A DNA stretch of 64,000 nt from Macrotis lagotis (Eukaryota; Chordata; Mammalia; Peramelemorphia; Peramelidae): assembly GCF_037893015.1 (NCBI RefSeq), contig NC_133661.1:189175991-189239990 (forward strand), written 5' to 3'. Of this stretch, positions 59,275 through 64,000 are shown in pieces; within the stretch, counting starts at the first letter, position 1, and the number at the start of each line of letters is the position of its first letter. The notes below the pieces were generated by a model. It was not told where the DNA came from and searched no databases. It saw nothing but the letters and a program-made list of their open reading frames with translations. The position numbers and the translations under genes are program-made.

Positions 59275-59685
59275 AAAACTGTCTATTCCTATCATTTGAC
59301 CATTCATCAGTTGGGGAATGACAAGTAACCGTATATATTGGCTGCAGTTATCTATACATTTCAGAAATGAGACCTTTAACAGAACTCCTAGTTATGAAGA
59401 TTGTTTCCCAGATTTCTCCATTCCTTCTCATTTTGGCAGCATTGATTTTATTAGTGCAACAACTTTTTAATTTAATATAGTCAAAATCATTCATTTTGCA
59501 GTTTATATTGTACTCTAATTCTTTTTCAGTCAATCCTGTAACCATTTTGACATTATTTTGGTTTAGGATTTGAGGTGTGGATCTATGCCTAGCTTTTGTC
59601 ATACCATTTCCCAGTTTTCCCAACATTTTTGGCCAAATAGTGAGTTCTTATCCCAGGTTATCATGACTGGGGGTGTAAATCTTAT
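59275..59685 (-). mobile_element. old L1, right part
   Basis: ORF2 C-terminal remains open for 92 residues (59348-59626): NDFDYIKLKSCCTNKINAAK. Completes the old L1 started at 50.8 kb. Confidence 0.8.
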
Positions 59686-59815
59686 ATTGCTTGGGGAGGA
59701 GGAAAAGAAGGGTGATAGAAAAATGTGGGACTCAAAAGCATACAAAAAGATGAAGATTGAAAACTTTCTTTGCATGTAATTGAAAAAATAAAATGACATT
59801 TTAATAAAAGCAATG
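59685..59815 (+). mobile_element. L1 3' tail
   Basis: TTATATTGCTTGGGGAGGAGGAAAAGAAGGG, then TTTGCATGTAATTGAAAAAATAAAATGAC. A short L1 3' end on the plus strand. Confidence 0.65.
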
Positions 59816-60007
59816 GACAATGAGTCTGATGTGCAGTAACATTATTTATGACCTTAACCTTAGTCTCCTTTAGTATCTATGTATTAACAATTTAGAAGAA
59901 TTTTCTTCCTTAATATTGCTACAAAAAACCAGCTTGATTCAAGACCTGAGCATGAGCCATTACTGATTTTACAATTTCTGCTTCATTCAGAGAAATGGGT
60001 GAGTGGT

Positions 60008-60073
60008 ATGTGTGTGTGTGTGGGGGGGGTGTACGTATTTGTGTTATTTGTGTGTGTGTGTGTGTGTGTGTGT
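60008..60073. repeat. (TG)n microsatellite with a G8 run
   Basis: GTGTGTGTG, GGGGGGGG, then a pure TG run of about 28 bp. Confidence 0.9.
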
Positions 60074-60169
60074 CTGTTTATTTCATGGTGCAGCTTATTT
60101 TAAAATATGAAGCATAGTTCTGGTCATACCCTTTTTCTGAAATAAATTTCTCAGAGCTTCTATCTCCTG

Positions 60170-60390
60170 TACAGATAGGTGGTACAGTAAATAGAGTCCT
60201 GGACCTGGTGAGAGGAAAGTTCAGCTCCAGAGTAAGACACTTACTAGCTTGTGACCATGGGCAAGTACTTCAATTTCTTCATCTACAATTTGGAGAAAAT
60301 AATAATATAAATCTCACATGGCTTTTGTGAAGATCAAATGGGATGATATTTCAAAATTACTTCACAAATACTAGAGAGTTATATGAAGTT
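60170..60390 (+). mobile_element. old SINE, shared with copy 1
   Basis: GATAGGTGGTACAGTAAATAGAGTCCTGGACCTGG, GTGACCATGGGCAAGTACTTCAATTTC, GTGAAGATCAAATGGGATGATATTTC. Counterpart of 7520-7725, with head kept. Confidence 0.75.
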
Positions 60391-60554
60391 ATATGGCACC
60401 TTCTCTACCTTCCCATGTCTCCTTTTATATAATTGTAGGATTTGGAGGAAAGATTCCAAACCTGAATTCAAATTCTCTAAATAGTTTATAATTCCATTCC
60501 AGATAATCATGAGTGATATTTATATAGTTCTTTAAAGCTTACATATTTTTATTT

Positions 60555-60690
60555 AATCCTTACAACAGCCCTATAAGGAAAAAGATACTATTAGCTACTA
60601 TTATACCCATTTTACAGATAAGGAAATTGATGTTCTTAGAAGTTGGATTGCTTACCCAGTGTCATGTAATCAGTAAGTGAGGATTGATCA
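60555..60690 (+). mobile_element. MIR SINE, shared with copy 1
   Basis: CTTACAACAGCCCTATAAGG, CCCATTTTACAGATAAGGAAATTGATG, GCTTACCCAGTGTCATGTAATCAGTAAG. Counterpart of 7915-8052. Confidence 0.8.
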
Positions 60691-61025
60691 GACTATCATC
60701 CATCAGTACTTCATGCTATTACAAAAGATTAGAGAATGAAAGTACTTAGGAAAGCAAGTAACTTTAGTTACCATCAAGTACACATAGAATTTTTCTATCT
60801 AAATATCACTTGAGTTTCAGTATATCTCATTGAAAAATTAAATTAATATTCAGTAATTTGCTCCTCTTACTTAAGGAAACACAAAGACATACACAATTCC
60901 AAAATACCTCCCTAGAATATCAATGAGAGACCATGTAATAAATATAAATTATCTTTATTAATAAAAGTTAATGTCTTTGTGAATGTAAAGAGCAATAGGT
61001 CATTCTAGGATAGATTGTGCTTTAA

Positions 61026-61034
61026 TCATTATTA

Positions 61035-61073
<39 letters not shown>
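61026..61073. repeat. (ATT/ATC)n microsatellite beside the OR stop
   Basis: Trinucleotide then hexanucleotide (CATTAT) units about 20 bp beyond the OR stop, in the place of the tract at 8577-8622. Confidence 0.85.
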
Positions 61074-61074
<1 letters not shown>

Positions 61075-61092
61075 GAACCTCATTTATAGAGT

Positions 61093-62025
61093 TTATCTGG
61101 AGCTGATATGTCTACTTCTCAGTCTAATCATAGCTGCCTTCATCTCTTGATTTCTCAAAGTATAGATGATTGGATTCAGGAGAGGAGTGATAACTGAGTA
61201 AAACACAGAGAGAAATTTGTCCACTGAAAAGCTACTAAATGGTGAGGCATAAATGAAAATGCATGGTCCAAAGAAAAGAGTTACCACTGTGATATGAGCA
61301 GATAATGTAGACAGAGCTTTGGAGAGTCCACCAGAAGAACGACGGTGGACAGTCACCAAGATGACAGTATAGGACACAAGCAAGAGGATGAAACAGATTA
61401 GTGAGAGCAGCCCACTGTCAGCAATAACTAGCAGATCCAGGACATAGGTGTCAGTGCAGGCAAGTTTGATCACCAGAGGAAGGTCACAAAAAACATTGTC
61501 AACCACATTGGGGCCACAGAAGGGCAGGTTCACAGTAAAGGCCATTTGGCTCATGGTGTGCACAAAACCCACAATCCAGGAAAGCAACACAAAAGCTATC
61601 AGTGTTCGATGGTTCATGATGGTTGTGTAGTGGAGAGGTTTGCATATTGCAACATATCGATCAACTGCCATGAATATAAGGAGAGTCATCTCACTGCCCC
61701 CCAAAAAGTGGAGGAAAAACATCTGGGCCATGCAGCCCCATAAGGAGATAGTTTTATGTTCACTGAGGCTATCTCTGATTATCTTAGGTACAGTAATAGT
61801 AGAAATAGTCATATCCAAAAAGGAGAGATTGGCCAGGAGGAAATACATAGGGGTGGAGTGCAAGTGGGAGTCAAAGATCACCATCAGTATAATGAGACTA
61901 TTTCCAGTCATAATTGATGCATAGGCTAAGAAGAAGACCACAAAAAATAAAATCTCAAGTTCCCAAATACTGGTAAGTCCTAACAACAAAAATTCAGATA
62001 TCATAGAGTCATTCTTCAGATCCAT
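61093..62025 (-). CDS. olfactory receptor, family 4 (OR4K-like)
   Basis: Odorant-sensing G-protein-coupled receptor, 310 residues, single open exon starting at the ATG at 62025 (MDLKNDSMISEF). Marks: N-glycosylation site NDS at 5-7; GN at 41-42; PMYFLL at 59-64; C98; DRYVAIC at 122-128; C170, C180 and C190 in the outer loop; KALSTLSAH at 236-244; NPIIY at 284-288. It shares with the 8.6-kb gene a one-residue insertion in the first inner loop (HSTPMY). It differs from that gene at 26 of 88 residues up to the end of TM2 and the first outer loop, and at only 8 of 220 from there to the end. It is most like OR4K from memory of human members; the one-to-one orthologue is not known. Confidence 0.95.
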   Translation of the reverse strand: MDLKNDSMISEFLLLGLTSIWELEILFFVVFFLAYASIMTGNSLIILMVIFDSHLHSTPMYFLLANLSFLDMTISTITVPKIIRDSLSEHKTISLWGCMAQMFFLHFLGGSEMTLLIFMAVDRYVAICKPLHYTTIMNHRTLIAFVLLSWIVGFVHTMSQMAFTVNLPFCGPNVVDNVFCDLPLVIKLACTDTYVLDLLVIADSGLLSLICFILLLVSYTVILVTVHRRSSGGLSKALSTLSAHITVVTLFFGPCIFIYASPFSSFSVDKFLSVFYSVITPLLNPIIYTLRNQEMKAAMIRLRSRHISSR

Positions 62026-62046
62026 CTATTTCTGCTTCAAAAATTT

Positions 62047-62072
62047 TCTGTAGGGAAAACAAAAAAAAAAAT
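62047..62072 (-). promoter_or_regulatory. splice acceptor of the OR coding exon
   Basis: In OR orientation a T10 run then GTTTTCCCTACAG, with the AG at 62048-62049, 23 bp before the ATG. A strong pyrimidine tract makes this a better acceptor than that of the first gene. Confidence 0.65.
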
Positions 62073-62074
62073 GA

Positions 62075-64000
62075 CTTGAGTTGAGTTAAGGATTCATGAT
62101 CATTATTATATGGGCATGTGCAAAGTAGACATAAGCCTCCAAAAGCAGAAGAAGAAAGTATAAAAATATCAGTTTTAATGAGTACAAGAATGGTTGAAAT
62201 TGATTTATTTCCCAAACTAGTCATTAGAAAATGAGAATTCAAACAAAATGCTGAAAATGCCATTTGGTATGTTCACACTGCATTTATTTTGAACACTTTA
62301 ATGTGATCAGGCTCTAACCAACAACAAGTTGACCCCAACTTATTTTACCCTAGTTATTAGTCAATTGATTTAAAATTTCAACTGATTAATATGGGTTTAG
62401 GATGCAGATAATATACATTGTAGACCTCAGATAGATAGGACACAAAACTGTAGTTATGAAACAAGGAAAATAAGCAAGCAAAACTACTAACTCCTCATAT
62501 AGCTTTACTAGTATTAAATTTATTTTTAAATTAAAGAAAAAAGTTCTTTTTTTCTCAAAAAAATAATTTCAATGTTCTTTCCACTCTCATCACCTGAAAT
62601 CACTAATTTGCGTTGATTTTAAGGTATTAGGCAGGCCATATTTTGCAGCTATTTTTCCATCTAGAGACTTAAGTTATTCACTCTCTGACAATGAAATTTG
62701 TTTCACTATGAGCGTGTTGTTCTGACTGCTGCCCAGACTACATTTGGTGATTTTTGCTCCCTACAATTCAGCTTTTTCAATTGGGTACCTGACTACAGAA
62801 ATCTCCTATTACTTAAACTTAAGTAAGGCTTACTCAATTCCTAATGCCAATTATATTATTAAGCCTATAAAAATTGTTCGTCTTTACAATGTTATTATCA
62901 TACAGAAGTAATCACATGCTTCTCTGAAACTATTCTTTTCATTCCATTATATTCCATTTTCAAAATTCAAAATTTCAAAAATTTTGACACTAATTTCCCT
63001 CACCCATCATTTTCATAAAAATCATAATTATATATTTTCTAATTAATTTCATTTCATTTTGGGAACCACTGAGCTCTTGATGGAAGACAGCTTCGAGGCC
63101 CCTCTAATCCATACACCTCATTTTGTAAAAAAAGGAAATGGACACCTAGGGAGGAGTCATTTTTTCTAAGCAAAATTATGCTCATCTGACTCACCTAAAA
63201 TGAAGCTACAGATGATTTCTTGTTGTATTTCAGTTTCATAACATCCTTCCTCAGTAACCAAGAGTTGTAGTAAGTCAGCAGGTTCAGACTCCATTTATCC
63301 CATTTTTGCTTTTCAGTTAGTAGTCTAACAAGGGATACAGCACAAAGTCAAGTGTCCAGGATTATCTTGTTCACCTAACTTATAGATAAAATAGAGTTCA
63401 TATTATTTCTTAACTAGAATAATATAGTTCATGTCTGCTTAAAGTTTATTTTAATGATTGACACAAGTATAGAATTTAAGTAATTAATATAAGTAATCCC
63501 TATTAATTAATAATATAATTAATTAATTAATATAAGCCATCCATATTAATATTTCTGTCAAATATAGAATTCTTGAGAAAACAGATTTAGGAAGAATAAT
63601 GCTTACCAAATGGCACCCAGCATATGACTAACATAATATTTCACTGCAAAAATACATTAGTCTATCAAAAACCTTCACTGACATAAAATATATAAACCAG
63701 GACTTCACAAGGATAAGTAAACTGTGAACTAGTGACTTTTCACAATTCTCCAACCTCCCTGCTCCAGCTGAAGTGAATTACATTCTACTGTTGCTTCAAA
63801 ATACATAATATATATAAAACTTCTCTTCACTCAAAATTAGTAATAGAACAGCTATTCAGATTTTTTCTCCAAAATATAATTTTTATTCTTTTTGATCATT
63901 TAAACTAATTTCTTTTCTCTTCTTTTCCATCTTTAAAAAATATTATTTGTTAAATGTAATAATTCTATGTGGATAGGAGAAGAGATATTGGCTGAAATTA
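62075..64000. other. unassigned OR 5' flank
   Basis: AT-rich. A very decayed MIR-like patch may lie near 63095-63180 (CCCTCTAATCCATACACCTCATTTTGTA; GGAAATGGACACCTAGG). An AATTAATATA-rich stretch is at 63475-63545. The untranslated exon and promoter of the 61-kb OR are expected here but not identified. Confidence 0.4.

Larger units (their letters stand above)
59840..62060 (-). repeat. duplicated OR region, copy 2
   Basis: Colinear with 6880-9610 (TTATGACCTTAACCTTAGT at 59847; SINE at 60170-60390; MIR at 60555-60690; OR). It lacks the MAR1 and the second copy of the 8411-8540 segment found in copy 1. Confidence 0.85.

Overview
The window is mammalian nuclear DNA, almost certainly from a marsupial and most likely an Australian one. 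It is AT-rich and has no operon-like gene packing. It is packed with L1 and HAL1 retrotransposons, tRNA-derived SINEs with WSINE1- and MAR1-type heads and tails, MIR copies and long microsatellites. The WSINE1-type copies end in a conserved CAAAAACCTAAAAAA tail and have fresh target-site duplications. I know that form from Australian marsupials such as dasyurids; the species assignment is inference from repeat content only.

The host genes are olfactory receptors (OR) of family 4, all on the minus strand. Two look intact: an OR4K-like gene at 8640-9566 (308 aa) and its paralogue at 61093-62025 (310 aa). One OR4F-like copy at 41936-42854 is a pseudogene with three frameshifts. Each intact gene is a single coding exon with a splice acceptor just upstream. 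They act in the plasma membrane of olfactory neurons as odorant-sensing G-protein-coupled receptors.

Layout: 0-0.76 kb, simple repeats and a 44-bp perfect palindrome; 0.76-2.02 kb, LTR-element fossil; 2.03-9.6 kb, first duplicated block ending in the first OR; 9.96-17.3 kb, old HAL1 and L1 remains; 18.2-20.3 kb, first copy of a second duplicated block; 20.3-24.8 kb, old L1 fragments in both orientations; 26.18-29.37 kb, a complete young HAL1 with nearly intact ORF1; 31.3-39.7 kb, WSINE1 copies, an L1 fragment and a nearly full-length L1; 41.9-42.9 kb, OR4F-like pseudogene; 43.4-47.4 kb, WSINE1, old HAL1 and second copy of the second block; 47.8-48.2 kb, a MIR split by a U6 pseudogene; 48.2-50.8 kb, second copy of the first block; 50.8-59.8 kb, an old L1 split by a full-length younger L1; 59.8-62.1 kb, the duplicated OR region; 62.1-64 kb, nothing recognised.

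The blocks read as two out-of-phase parts of a tandem OR array with unit order OR4F-like / HAL1 / block U / block V / OR4K-like, later stretched by retrotransposons. The strongest single signal is a sharp change in divergence inside the two intact ORs: 26 of 88 residues differ before the third transmembrane helix and 8 of 220 after it. This points to recent gene conversion. I see no new defence, toxin or mobile system.
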